Assembly: GCA_947000775.1 (NCBI GenBank)
Contig: CAMQGK010000604.1
Location: 6,130,501 to 6,194,500, forward strand
Source: Pterois miles
Lineage: Eukaryota > Chordata > Actinopteri > Perciformes > Scorpaenidae
Reading direction: 5' to 3'
Length of the DNA stretch: 64,000 nt
Position 1 is the stretch's first letter, and each line of letters opens with the position of its first letter. The translations under genes and the position numbers were made by a program. Positions 20,711 to 41,698 of the stretch are shown here, in pieces. A model generated the notes under the pieces. The model was given only the letters and a program-made list of their open reading frames with translations, was not told the DNA's origin and searched no databases.

Positions 20711-21479
20711 ATAGAAATACTTGCTGGTTTTCTAAGCCATCAATGATAAACTGTTGGTCCAACAAAGTTTTTGGTGGTTAAGTTGAGGTGTCAACTTGAT
20801 GGTAATTTTATTGGTGTGCTTCACAGTGCTAATGAACAGTTTTGCATTATACTGAGAAGTGTACAGGACAAAATATTAGACACCTTTCAGTATAATGCAG
20901 TACAGCTACTCCACAAACTACAGCTTCTAAAGTTCAATCTTTGAAACAGTTTCAGTATGAACTACTGAGGGTGCAGCAATGTTGAATTGGACTGCATTAG
21001 TTTTAATTGGGTGAGTGTAAAAAAAAAAAAAAAAAACTTACTCACAATAGACTTTAAGAAACAGCTTCACTTATCACCACTGCTCCCAGATCAGAGAACC
21101 ATCCCAAGCAACAAAGAGCCGTCATCAAATCTACAACTAGCGAGAGCATCAGACCCGTTTATATGCAGTCTGCCTGCTGAAGCTCACGTTGGGAAACCCA
21201 AGCCTAACCCAGTGTCTAGACCACAAGCATCAGGTCAGCATTGTGCTTGTGTCACCACAGAGATGATGCAAGACTGAAGCGACTTCCTATACCGGCTCCA
21301 TCTTGTCCGCGAATTTCAAAGCGTCAAGCAGCAAAACTTTCTGTGAGTGTGCAGTTTTCCTGTGTTATGTAGTGGAGTATTAATTATCTATTTTCTCATC
21401 AACACTGATGCATAATATGAATAACTTAAATTTACAACAGATTACAGCTTCCTCTGAGCCCTGAGCAAAAAACAGGATG

Positions 21480-21885
21480 CATCGATACTGATACCGGCTC
21501 AGCTATCGGCCTGATACTGATTCAAATAGTTGGATTGGGTATCGTGACAACGGGGCCAATCTATTCAATTAATTTAGTTTATATACTATACGCATTATAT
21601 ACTGTATTTTTTTGTATTTTTAATTCCTGTTAAAGTTTTTTACCAAGTTGCTGGTGTATGATTTATAATTTAAATGATTAATTAATTCATTCATAATTTA
21701 TATCAATTTATTTACAGATCATATTTTGTTTTAAAAAGAATGTTTTAAAAGAATGATCCCAAATACTTCAACACAGTGAGGCATACAGATTAATTAAACA
21801 CTGATATCGAATTGGTAGTTGGTGTCAGCCGATACCCAAAGGTATCGCTATCGGAACAGAAAAAGTCGGATCAGTGGAGTCCCTC
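21480..21885. mobile_element. Possible short hAT-like element
   Basis: The left part has gatactgataccggctcag, and the right part has gccgataccc followed by gtatcgctatcggaacag. These are repeated GATAC/GTATC words of the kind found at the ends of the 18.0 and 44.5 kb relics. The ends are too diverged to align by eye with certainty. Confidence 0.35.
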
Positions 21886-23099
21886 TAAACAATAATTATT
21901 CTCCCACAGCTGATTAAGTTTAAATTTAATTTGTATGCTAGTTTTCGAAATGGAATTAATGAACAAAGCGCAATAAATGACAAAACAGGCCATCAGAAAT
22001 AATACAATAAAAAAAGGCAAGAAAATAAAAGATGTCATGTTAAAAAGTTAATAATTACAATGACAAAATAATGATAAAACCCCAAAATTCATACTAAATT
22101 ATAGTAATGTAGTAAAGTAGTAGTGTTTATTGGCCATCAACCTTGTTTCCGCGTGTACTATCGAGGGGAAAAAAACAACTTGGAAGCTGAAATAAACACT
22201 TTAGGTCGCGATTACGCCTGTGACGCAACTGAGATACAAGTCTGTCCAGAGCCGATGTAGACGGCTGAACAGATGAACACGAGCATATCTGTGGCGTCAG
22301 ACATGCGAGTGAAAAACGCGGCTGATAAACAAGTGTAGGTCTGCTTGAAATGGTGCACGAAGAGTATTCACTCAATAGTGACATATCATTCATCAGTGCT
22401 GGAGCTGTCAGCAGGCACTTTACACAAAATATTTTTACTGCGACTGTCAAATACTGAAACCGACACCCTGTCAGCCTCCCTGAGGAAGATATCTGAAACT
22501 CTTCTCAGCTGCCAGGCTACCAGTACAAATGTGTTAGTGCTTTTCTACAGCAAAATAATAGGCCTTGTTCGCTGGCTAAAATTGAATTTCCCTAGGGGGA
22601 ATAAAAAAAGGATTATTTTCTGCTTCTATACCTTGACTCATCATAAGTGTAAAATTATTAACATTAGCAATGACATGTATTTCTGACATGGCAGTGAGCC
22701 AGCATGAAGAATCTTGACACATCGAAATGAAATGTAACCATAAATTATGTTACGTCATTGATTACACCTGTGCTTCTACTGCTACGACACGACAAACCAG
22801 CTGCAGCGACAATTAGCGCTCACTCTCCAAACATTTGCATACTTGTGTCACACTCAGACATGTACAAACTAATAGTCTGGATGTGGAGGGTTATAGATAA
22901 TTTATGGCAAAGCTAACCTGCTTTGCAAATTTTTTTTTTCCTTTCTCAGCACTTTTGCATCAATGTGTTGGTTTTTAGTTCAAAAGATATGCTTTTTTAT
23001 TTTCAGTGTCATTATTTTAGATTTTATTTTTATTATTACATTGGGCTGTTTTAGTGTTAAAAATAAGGAAATTAATAAAAAGACCTATAACCTTGTTAA

Positions 23100-23612
23100 T
23101 GAGAGACAGGAGCAGCAGGGGCGGTACTGCATTAGTTTTCATCCCTACTCTCACCTGTGGTCATGAGGGCTGGGTCATGACCGAAAGAACTACATCGCGG
23201 GTACAAGCGGCCAAAACAGGTTCTCGGGAGGGTGGCTGGCGTCTCCCTTAAAGATACGGTGAGATGCTCCGTCCATGAGGGACATGGAGTAGAGCCACTG
23301 CACCTTTGCATTGAAAGATGTCAGTTGAGGTGGTTCAGGCATATGGTAAGGATGTCCCCTGGACACATACCTAGGGAGGTGTTCCAGGAACAAACAACTG
23401 GGAGGAGGCCACAGGGAAGACCCAGGACTAGGTGGAGAGACTATATCTCCACACTGGCCTGGGAACGCCTCTGGATCCTCCAGTCAGAGCTGGTTAATGT
23501 GGCCCAGGAAAGGGAAGTTTTGGGTCCTCTGCTGGCCTGGTCCTCTTTGCCCCCGCGACCCGACCCCGGATAAGCGGTTGACCATGAGCAAGCGAGTGAA
23601 TGAGAGTGAGTG
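23100..23612 (+). mobile_element. 3' fragment of a fish LINE (non-LTR retrotransposon)
   Basis: An open frame around 23232-23573 carries the C-terminal signature of fish LINE ORF2: QLRWFRHMVRM, then TGRRPQGRPRTRWRDYIS, LAWERL and a final PPRPDPG stop. It is followed by ccccggataagcggttgacc and a short gagtgaatgagagtgag tail, the usual 3' tail style of these elements. The 5' part is absent, which fits 5' truncation at insertion. It lies in tmem39a intron 1. Confidence 0.82.
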
Positions 23613-23654
23613 AACAACTTTAACACCTCAGAATCAGACAAGCTGGATCTCTTT

Positions 23655-24056
23655 TACAGTGTTATTGCACATGGCAGATTTTCCTCATATGGTGCTGGCC
23701 TAGTATGTTACTGTTGTTTATAAAAGCTCTATTGCTGACTGACCTGATGCTGCACTTTTTGTTGATGATTTGTTTTTATTTATTAATGCTTTTTAAAATA
23801 ACACAGTGGCACTTGTCTTTTAGATAAAAAGTCCAGCCATAAGATGCGACAATGAAGAAGTGTTTTGCTCCTTAAGTTAGACTACTGTTGTGAATACAAA
23901 CAATTATTGACTTATTTTGCCAAATAAATGAAATGCATGTTTAAATTGAAGTTGGAAATTGGCCTCCTTGCTGTACCATAAATGTACCAAACCGAAAACT
24001 GTGACCCCCAAACCGCGAACCAAATTGTGAATTTTATGAACCATCCCACCCTAATA
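23655..24056 (+). mobile_element. Second, partial copy of the 19.9-kb hAT element
   Basis: This ~400-bp segment repeats 20310-20715 in the same orientation, with the shared runs gttattgcacatggcaga, aaagtccagccataagatg and aaatgaaatgcatgttt, and the same ending cccaccctaat. It differs by scattered changes and small indels. The left half is missing, and a LINE tail sits directly before it. Confidence 0.8.
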
Positions 24057-24896
24057 AAGGCAGAATTGTAAATCCTGCCGTTTCTGCATTCACTACTTGG
24101 GGTAACTGTACGGTTTATCAGTTGTTCAATACTGTTTTTGTTATGCATTGAATTTAATGTGAAATATACATAAAATATGTCACTTAGTCAGGGGTTGTCA
24201 GTTTACTCAACGACAGAAAAGGGGTACCTTAAGGAAAAAGGTTGGGAATCACTAAACCAGTCTACATTATACACATGCACTGAAGGTGCAACAAAGAGTG
24301 TATTAGTCAAAAGGATAACTTCAAAGCATCTCTTTTGATGCATCATCACTGTAATAAGTGTAATTCTGCAGAGGGCACTTTGCTACATAGTCTGGCTTGT
24401 GGTCCAAAGCTGACCAAATACTGGGAGGACATTTTCAGCATCTTTTCCAAAGTGGTAGCTCAGACATCCTCCTGACCCCCAAGCTGATCCTTGGCACAGG
24501 AGAGGTACTGAGCAGGAAGCCTTGAAGGCAACTGCTGTGAAGAAAGTTCTGCGCCAGCAGTGGAAAACACCAGAAACCCTCTCAGTACACCACTGGCTTA
24601 ATGATTTGTCTAATACTCTCCACTAGGAGAGTATCAGGTTTGAAAATGCTTCAATAAAAATACATGATGAGAAAACTAGGTTAGTGGCGCCCTACTTTAT
24701 CAGCCGGTGATAGGCTCCTAAAACAAAACACGAACCAAAGGCAGATAACATCCAACCTCCATGTGTATCAGCATTTCCTTTATGCTCATATGAAACACGA
24801 TGGAGATGATAGTACTGCACGCTCTGTGGTCAGTGTGTAGCTTCAATATTGTACAATATTTGCAATGGATCTCCAACAGGAAACAGACATTCACAT

Positions 24897-24927
24897 GAAC
24901 ACACACACACACACACACACACACACC
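24897..24927. repeat. (AC)n microsatellite
   Basis: A short pure AC run in tmem39a intron 1. Confidence 0.95.
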
Positions 24928-25091
24928 AAAGAAGGACCAAACTTACAGTTGAAAGTCAAAAGTGAAAACAGGAACTATGAACTAGAGAAATTAACTAAAG
25001 TGGAGGGATTGCAGGGTGGTATTTTGTAATTTTGTGGAAGTGCAACACGTTTCCCCCTCTGCACATGTCCTTTTAAAAAGTGTTTAAAAAG

Positions 25092-26800
25092 CAGTGGTGG
25101 AATGTAACTAAGTATATTTACACAAGTAAATCAAGGTAAAACATTGTACATTTTACTGCACTGCATTTGTCTGACAGCTGAAGTTACTTTTCAGATTACA
25201 ATTTTCAATACCTTCCTGTCCAGTAAAACACACGTATCTCCAGATGTGTTGATTTTGATTGTTTGTGATGATTTGATGGATGAAGTGCTTGATTAGGGGT
25301 TGAGAAAATTCTCCTACTTCTTAAAGGTGCCACTGAAAACACCGATAACATTCAACCACGCATTCTCCCTCCCCCTTTCCATTGCGTTTACTTCACAACA
25401 AGTCATTGCCAGGCACATAAAATCAATCTCCATTATCCTTATTTCCACACTAACTGACAACACAGAGACACCACGTGATGCCTACATCATTTTACTATCA
25501 ACTAAAAACCCTTATTTGAAGTGGGAACCAAAAGTTAGATAACCTCCACAAATATAAACAAAACATTTATTTTGGACCCACCAAAATGTTTAAAACAATT
25601 AATTCTAGGGCTGTCAAAGTTAGTCCAATAATGTGTTAACGCAAATCCGTTTAATGCCACTACTTTCTTTAACACATTAACATAACTTGCAATTTTAGAT
25701 TGTAGCCGACTCAATTTCATAGCTAGAGTGAAGATGAAGATGTTATACTTGCTTGTTGGGAAGGAGGCAAAATACTGCTGGAGGAAAACTGGTAAGGCAT
25801 TTTCAAAGGGGTCCCTTGACCTCTGACCTCCAGATACCCATGAGTCTCCTCTTTACAGACATGCCCACTTTATGATAATCACATGCAGTTTGGGGCAAGT
25901 CATAGTCAAGTCAGCACACTGACACACTGACAGTTGTTGTTGCCTGTTGGGCTGCAGTTTGCCATGTTATGATTTGAGCATATTTTTATGCTAAATGCAG
26001 TACCTGTGAAGGTTTCTGGACAATATTTGTCTTTGTTTTGTGTTGTTGATTGATTCCAATAAAAAATACAAACATGCATTTGCATATAGCAAACATAATT
26101 GCCCATTCCCATATTGATAAGAGTATTAACTACTTAACAAATTCCCTTCTAAGGTTCATTTTGACCAGATAGAAACAGTGTGATTAATTTGCCATCAATC
26201 ATGATTAACTATGGACAATCAATGCAATTGATCGCAATTAAACACTTTAATTCACAATCATATTAGTTGTTTTTGAGAAAAGCCATACTTTTTGCTATAT
26301 TATTTTCAGAATGTTTGTCTACATTAAAATGGTGTCAATAAGACCTTTAAACTGAATAAACTATTTAAAATCCCTCTTGGATCAGCTGGAAAATGTGTCA
26401 TCACAGAGCTGAAAACACAGCTGTTTTTCTGAGCTCAAGCAAAGTTGACTTTTCACCGAAACGTGGACAAGCAGTTACGATGATCTTATAGATTATGATG
26501 CATTGCTGTAAATGGAGATTTAACTAGTCAACAGTTTATAAAGGAGCTCAAATCAACATAACCTCAAAAGCAGTAAACTGCCTATCAATGCAGCAGTAAT
26601 ATTAATCCATCAACATCATATATAATATAAAACACTGACAGGGAAGATTGCACTGCATAAATAGTGGTAGTACTTTTGATACTTATAGTACTTGATTGAA
26701 GTACAATTTTGAATAGGAGTTGTACTTGAAGTAGAGTATTTTCACAGTGTGGTATTAGTATTTTTACACTAGTAAAGTATGTGAAGACTTTCCACCACTG
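25092..26800. mobile_element. MITE with CAGTGGTGGAA ends and a 9-bp flanking duplication
   Basis: The left end cagtggtggaatgtaacta and the right end actttccaccactg are inverted copies. The element is flanked on both sides by tttaaaaag (25083-25091 and 26801-26809). Interior parts have the agtacttgattgaagtac style of this fish family. The ~1.7-kb length includes a family A repeat at 25606-26260. Truncated relatives occur at about 28210, 41270 and 42730. It lies in tmem39a intron 1. Confidence 0.8.
25606..26260 (+). repeat. Interspersed repeat family A, copy 2 (nested)
   Basis: The copy starts agggctgtcaaagttagtcc and runs through the family core: ttcaaaggggtcccttgacc, acatgcccactttatgataa, gtcatagtcaagtcagcac and gttgttgcctgttgggctgc. 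It ends in gatcgcaattaaacacttta. It sits inside the 25092-26800 element and is therefore the younger insertion. Confidence 0.85.
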
Positions 26801-26989
26801 TTTAAAAAGCGACTCAGGAGAAATGTTAATGGAAATTTAGCTGCACTGAGCTGAAAGTGTTGGCTTTTCTTTGGAGAACACTTTGTTAGGAAGCGTTATT
26901 TCTGCAGACTTGCTAAAACATGCACTAACGCGGCTGCCTGTCTGAATCATGACACCACGACGGAAACTTGTGAACACACTTCAACTACG

Positions 26990-27440
26990 ACGTTACAATA
27001 TATACACGCAGACGTGAGCGTGTGGCTAGCTGTTAGCTCGCACATTTAAAGCTACATGGTTTAAAAAACACATCTCCGTAAGCCCATCGTCACTCACACA
27101 ACACACGGGGGGGTGAAGTGAACGAGGATGCATCAGTCAGTTGTGTGGCTCCCAGCCTGACGAGTCCAGACAGCACCGAGCATTTTCTCCGCCTTCCAGC
27201 TTCAATATCCCCGGCTGCTCTGGTGTGGCGACGAGCTACGACGGCACCGGCGATACTGGAGGGTCGCTTTCTCTCCGGGTTAAACACATAAAAACGGCTT
27301 TAAAAGTTAGCCCCGGGCTTCGGGAGCAACAGTGTAAATGCGTTGCACAGAGACCGACGTGGCAAACCCGCACCGCCTCTCTCTTGTACGTCATCAACGT
27401 GCGACTTAAAGAAGACACTGCACAGTCGCAGTTTGACTAA
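26990..27440 (-). promoter_or_regulatory. tmem39a: CpG-rich promoter and probable first exon of tmem39a
   Basis: Base composition switches to CpG-rich between about 27100 and 27400, with many CG dinucleotides, in an otherwise AT-rich region. On the minus strand a donor GTGAGT lies at 27097-27092, so a non-coding exon could end at about 27098 and splice to the acceptor at 18745. No other gene start is nearby. The exon's 5' edge is not determined. Confidence 0.5.
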
Positions 27441-28925
27441 ACAAACTGCTGGTCTGGAGTCAGTGCTGCTTTTAACTTTTATTCATATATTTTAAATATC
27501 ATATTCTTAATTAACATTATATCAGATGTAGTTCTTTTCAACGAAGTGCTGCAGTATTAGAAGCTTTTACATAGGCCTACACGTAGTTGTACTCCTACAG
27601 TATGAGGAACAACACGTTATACACTGTTACCAGTTCATAGATAACAATCTACACCTTAAAGGTGAAGCACCAGAGCACCTCTTTGTTTCATGCTGCCATA
27701 CCCAGTTGTTTTGGAAACAACGTAATGGTTGCAGCGAATCCACAACAATGCCCACTATTGATCATAGTGGCATTATTTTTGTTGTTTTATATGAAGACAA
27801 AAATGGACCTACTGATTAATGTTTTACTCATTTTAGCCAAATTCTTTATTCACAAGGAAAAATCCTTAAAGACCACATCCAGCTTCATGTGCTGATAAAA
27901 TGACAATCAACTCTATATTAAATCTGTTAAATTAATGAAATTCAAATATGCCAAAGCTCTCTTACTTTAAAGTTATCTGACCCGACGAAAATCAATTAAT
28001 GTTTTTGTTTTATTTGTCATGCTTTTTAAATAATTTATTCTACATACATTTTTTAAATTTCAATACGCATTATCTGAGTAAATGATTTATGTCTAATGTG
28101 ATATCTGGTCAGTTTTATGGATGATGACTTTGTGAATGTCATGATTGCCTTATTATTTTTTGTAAATTCATCTTGTGTAAGACTGTGGAAAAAAGGTAAC
28201 CTACACCTACACTTACACTAATGGTGGAATTAATGACATTTACTCAAGCACTGTACTGTACTTTTGAAGTACTTGCAAGTCCCTGAAATTAATGGCATTC
28301 AAATACATTAATATTAATACACATTTTATTTGTTTGCACCTTTCAAGACACCCAAGAATGTCTTACAAAGATAAATTAATACTTGAACAGATAAAAACAG
28401 CCAGACACAACATAGAAGTTGCCTGTTTATTAAAGGCTGGTTAAATTAGTAGTAGTGTTGTTAATTCACTGTAGCCTGTAACATTTTGTTTATATTTTCA
28501 AGTGTCCAGTTGACTTGCTTTTGAATCAAAGCTAAAGCACACGCTATTATTTGGCTATTGGGGTAGTTATTCACAATAAATGTAATTTGTTATCACGTCT
28601 ATTAAGATTAATTATATTGTCAGCAGAGCCAACTTTTGTTCTTTTGGTGCCCTAGGTGAAATTCAGATTTGGAGCTGCCTCTCAAAACCCTAACACCAAC
28701 CCCGGAAACCGCAACACACATCAGACATCATAATGGTTTTAAGATAAAAAATTATGATATTTGCCATTATTTCCACATTATAATGCTTAATGATTACACT
28801 GCTGCAATAAACTTATCCAGCTGAATAAAGATTTGTCTCATAACCATGCATTACTTTAATAAAGACTTGGTTCATAACCTTGTATTAACCAACATATACA
28901 GTTAGACTTCAATATATGGATTATG
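27441..28925. other. Intergenic AT-rich DNA, no gene seen
   Basis: No coding exon or full repeat is recognised. A fragment near 28210-28290 (ctcaagcactgtactgtact) belongs to the CAGTGGTGGAA family seen at 25092. Confidence 0.4.
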
Positions 28926-29500
28926 TGTTGAACTATGTAACTTTTGAACTAATAATGTGAAGATAACAGGGTGACCGCCAAGATTAATAAAGGCTCTGTC
29001 TGGGAGGAAGCTGAAGGTCGTACTGACATGTTCACATGTTGTGACTTCTCTCATGTTGAGAATAACTTCTACTTGAGAGAGTCCCTCCCAGTCGTGTACT
29101 GTGGGAGTAGTGTCCCTCAGGCGAAGCCTGACTCGTTGTATGATAACAATGACATGTGAAGGGGCACGAATAGGACTGATGATGTCAATAAACATCTGGT
29201 AGAACAGGATATATGAGCATGATAACCATTTTAAGTTTCAGGGCGAAGACAAAACTTCAGTGGTTGACGAGGGATGACAAACTTTCCCTCAGCAACAGAC
29301 CACGAGCCAATGAGATGGGACCACACCTGAATTTGCATATTCCTTTGTTTGTGTTTAACGATAAAAGTCTTGGTCAGGGAAAGATAGTCAGTGAACTGAC
29401 AGACACTCTTTGGACAGATTCAGAGCTCTGTAACTTTTGCATTTTCGACTGGTGTTGGAATAAAGCTGACTTTTGACTTCAATAATCTTCAATCTCAACA
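28926..29500 (+). mobile_element. Candidate solo LTR of an endogenous retrovirus-like element
   Basis: The segment begins TGTTGA and ends TCAACA, the inverted TG...CA ends of an LTR. Inside, in order, are a CCAAT box (gccaatgaga, about 29305), a TATA-like gataaaag (about 29360), and an AATAAA signal (ggaataaagctgac, about 29456-29469) shortly before the end. This is the U3-R-U5 order. Length about 575 bp is suitable. No gag, pol or env sequence is adjacent and no target duplication could be confirmed. Confidence 0.42.
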
Positions 29501-31026
29501 AAAATAATATTTTTATTTACAAATATAGCTGTATTTATTCTGGTAAAAAAATAAATAATTGGTTCTTTTTTAGAGAGTGACCAGCTCTCCCCAGACGGTG
29601 GCATCCTAGGCAACAGCCTATAGTACAGTATATGGTCTTTGCCTTAGGCCGGCCCTGGTTGTCGAGAGAACACATTCACAGTAATGATATAAACTGGAGA
29701 AGTAAAGCCTTCAATAAATAAACATAACAACTTTTTGTTTTACACAGGCTCAAAGCCTAACACAATAATGCCTTTATTCTGCACGTGCATTGTTGAAATT
29801 CATATTGTAAACTTTGTTATGCAACTACCAATACATAATTGTCTTTGGAAAACTTCAATCAATTAAATTTACTGAAAGAATCATTAAAGCCAATGTCAAA
29901 GTAAGTAAAGTAAGTAAAGTCATTAAAGTTCAAAGACAGTTTTGTTACAACCAAAAGGTAAAATGTTTATTTTCAGTATTATTAATAAACACAAACTGAC
30001 TATACAGTGTAAAACAATAAAGAGAAATAAAAATCCTTAATGTCAATGGAATAGGCAACAACTTCAATTCCATGTTTAAGTGATAAAAATTCATTGTGTT
30101 TTTTCTGAAATATACCACAATAAAGTATATGCAAAAAGTGGGGAAACTACTTTCCAGAACTGCACACTGAAAAAAATTGTGTTATATTTTCCTATCGTGC
30201 TGACAACCAGAATTTAAAAGGGAAAAATCAGTTTTGGGGCCTGTAACATTGTTCATATTACTTCATTTCCTATGTAAATTACTAACTTACACACAGTTTT
30301 TACAATTATTTATAAGCAAGTGTAAATACTTAATTTCATCTTATGTACAAAAAGTTTAAAAAAACACTTAATCATTATCTATACAGAAGATAATGGCACT
30401 CACCTTTTCCTTCAAAACATAAGCAAAACAAACGATAGTCACTTCAAGACGTCCAGGAGATATGAAAAATAACTATTTACAAAATTATAAAAAGCTAAAA
30501 ACTATTTCAGCATTCACAAGAATCTAGTCATATTTATGTGGGTTTAAATAGTTCTGATGTTACTGCTCCTGAGCGTCATTTCTTCTGCAATTAATGCTTC
30601 ATGGCTTTCTCAGATATAAAATTAACTATGTTCCTGCCAAACAAATATAGGTTTAAGAGGAGAAACATCCATTAAAGCCTCATATTAAAATGATCTAACA
30701 GGAGGCTTTTAGTCCACATCTCGTGTAATGTTCCTTATACTGACAAACCAGCAGAGGGCAGTATTATCCAAAAAACCTCCACAGTAGAGGACCAGTGCAG
30801 TTTTCATACATCACTGTCTAAAAAAAGCATTTATAGTCTTCCAAATAGGCTTCCTTATTTGACATCAAACATTTGCTCGAAAGGAGTTGGTTCATGAGTC
30901 ATTTTAAGACATAAAATTGTTGGCATATAAAAGTTTACTAGTAGCCAGACAACAGTGCTCCCGGTTCTAGTGAGGAGTGCATGTTCTCTGAAACAGAGGT
31001 TACAGGCAGTTTCACAGCTGGCGGCT
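29501..31026 (-). other. Spacer and probable ildr1 3' UTR
   Basis: Downstream of the ildr1 stop the sequence is AT-rich, with no repeat family recognised apart from short tails. A minus-strand AATAAA (tttatt at about 29968) is one possible end. A CTCF-like word ccagcagagggcag is at 30748-30761. Confidence 0.35.
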
Positions 31027-39312
<8,286 letters not shown>

Positions 39313-39482
39313 GATGATGACAAAACAACAAAAATCCAGCTGCGAGTTAAAAGCGTGAAAACTCCCCCAAAGACAAAATAAAAATAAAAAAGAAGGTAGA
39401 AAAATACACAAACAATGTGCCTATATCGTGGCCTCAGAGTTAAAGACTACTGTTCACCGTGTCGTCCTGAGCAGTGTGTCTG

Positions 39483-39565
39483 CAGGTAACACCTGAGGCT
39501 GCAGTCATCTCAGACCACACCCCGAAACAGGTGAGCTCATCCCGGGGACGTGACAACAGCACCTG
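39483..39565. promoter_or_regulatory. ildr1: Cluster of E2-boxes upstream of ildr1
   Basis: Four CAGGTA/CAGGTG-type sites (either strand) fall within 83 bases: caggta 39483-39488, cacctg 39490-39495, caggtg 39528-39533 and cacctg 39560-39565. They lie about 170-250 bases before the ildr1 ATG, in the likely promoter. Sites of this type bind ZEB and Snail repressors in epithelial genes such as E-cadherin. Function here is inferred. Confidence 0.4.
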
Positions 39566-39835
39566 CACAGGAACAGGAGTAAATATTAAAAAAGAGCTGA
39601 CTTATGGTATTTAAAACAGACTTAAAGAAAGAAATGAGCGCTATACTGTACATTACACAAGACCAAAAAAATATCATAATATAGGGATTTATTCTGATTC
39701 TTTATCTAATAATGGCATCTTTTTCATTCCACAAAGACATCACATAAACTAAATAAAAATATTACATTAGTTTGTAAGATAATATTGGCATCATAGGAAA
39801 TCTTGTTGGATTATTTAGATGAAAAAATAGTGTTT

Positions 39836-40345
39836 TTTTAATCGATTTTAGATATTTAATCACAAATGAATTGTACATTTTGTATGCAAAAACGTATAAA
39901 TGCATATATTTATTATTGGAAATCAATTAACAACACAAAATAATGAGAAATATTGTACAAAAACCCTCACAGGTACTGCATTTAGTATAAAAAAATATGC
40001 TTAAATCGTCATGTGTGTCAGTGTGCTGACTTGACTATGACTTGATCCAAACTGCATGTGATTATCATAAAGTGGGCATGTCTGTAAAGGGGAGACTGGT
40101 GGGTATCCAGAGAACCCATTTACATCCACATATGTTAAGGTCAGAGGTCAAGGGACCCCTTTGAAAATGGCCGTGCCAGTTTTTCTTCAAAAATTTAGCA
40201 TAAGTTTGGAGCATTATTTCACGTCTTTCACCACAAACTAGTATGACATAGTTGGTACTGATGGATTCTCCAGGATTTCTAGTTTCATATGTGTTAAAGA
40301 AATTAGTAGTGTTCAAGCAATTTTGCATTAATATTGACAGCCTGA
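39836..40345 (-). repeat. Interspersed repeat family A, copy 5 (inverted)
   Basis: The family is read on the minus strand: catgtgattatcataaagtg, gaggtcaagggacccctttg and a gacagcc terminus near 40340. It is nearly full length and lies in the spacer upstream of ildr1. Confidence 0.85.
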
Positions 40346-41661
40346 CCTTTAATATATTTAGGCCTGATGGAAAAATGGTTTGAGCATCATAAATATTTTC
40401 AGTTTCAGGTCTCCTTGTGTTTTTTTTTTCCATAAACAGGAAGTTTCACCACAACTGACTGGATGGCAGACAAACCACTGTGGAGTACAACATAATATTA
40501 ATGCCAAACTACCACTTCAGAGAGGTATAAAAATACTTTACCATAAAAACCATAATAAAGCAGGACCCATATTTAAACTCAGCCCTAAACCTAAAGTGAC
40601 AGTGAGTTAGCAGTTTATTGATATTGTGGTAATCTGATTATGTTCCTTTGTTACTTGTTTTGAGACACAGCAGAGTGAAAGTCTGGTTTGTTTGAACACT
40701 CAGGTGTAAGTCTGATCTACGACCACTAGATGTCAGCCTAAACTTGTTTTAGTCTGAGCTGGAGCTTATTTAGTGCTTTCTGTTTAAACTATGAAACCAA
40801 GCTGTTTATTCCCAGGAGGAGAGACACTTTTTAAACATGTCCTCCTTCTTAAACGTCTGGGTTCATCTGCATGTGAATGGGACTTTTTGTGTGTTGTGCT
40901 GAAGTGTCTTCAGAGTCCTTCAGCTGTCAAAGATTGTTTTCGCTCTGAGCACACCCACTCTGCACCTGCAGCCCTTCACAGCTTTTTGACTTTCCTTGAA
41001 ACTTCTGCCAAACATCCCCACTCGTTTTCCCTTACATCCTGTTCTGGAGGCCTGAAAGTGCAAACGCCACTGCACCATTTTTATGCCCTTGATTTTATAA
41101 CAGTCCAAATGTCAACTTGTTATCACTTAAAACTAATACAAACAGATGAGCATTGAACCAGCCTCAGTTAATACATGGAGGCTACACTGCAGCTATACTG
41201 TTACTGTCAGGTCTATGAAAGGACATTTCTATGTAGCACAGGTTTATTTATCTAGAACTGGGTGTGGAAAGTAACAAAGTACATTTACTCAAGTACTGTA
41301 GCCCACTTTGTACAAGTTTGAGGTTCTGGAAGCTAAAAAAAAAACAACAAAACAAAAAAACTAAGTGTGATTGTGTATTTGCTGTTGAAGCCCCCAGACT
41401 GAGGAGACCAGCTGAAACTTTACCCCTTGTTAAATCACTAGACCTGCTTTAATTCCTGATTCTGATGCTTTTATATTTGTTTATTTTGATTTTAACTCAT
41501 TTTCATTGTCAACTTATTTTTCAAATTTTATGATTTTTGTATTGATATTCATAATCGTCCCTGTAATACTTGCTATGCTGCCTGACACTTTGTCTCATTG
41601 CCCTGCGTCTTTTGATTGCTTTGTCCTGTTTTACGCACAGCACTCTGTGCTGTATAATTAG

Positions 41662-41698
<37 letters not shown>

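Noticed and set aside
40791..41156. 121-codon plus-strand ORF between ildr1 and the ildr2-like gene
   Set aside because: No domain, signal peptide, splice signals or neighbour support; composition like the surrounding non-coding DNA.
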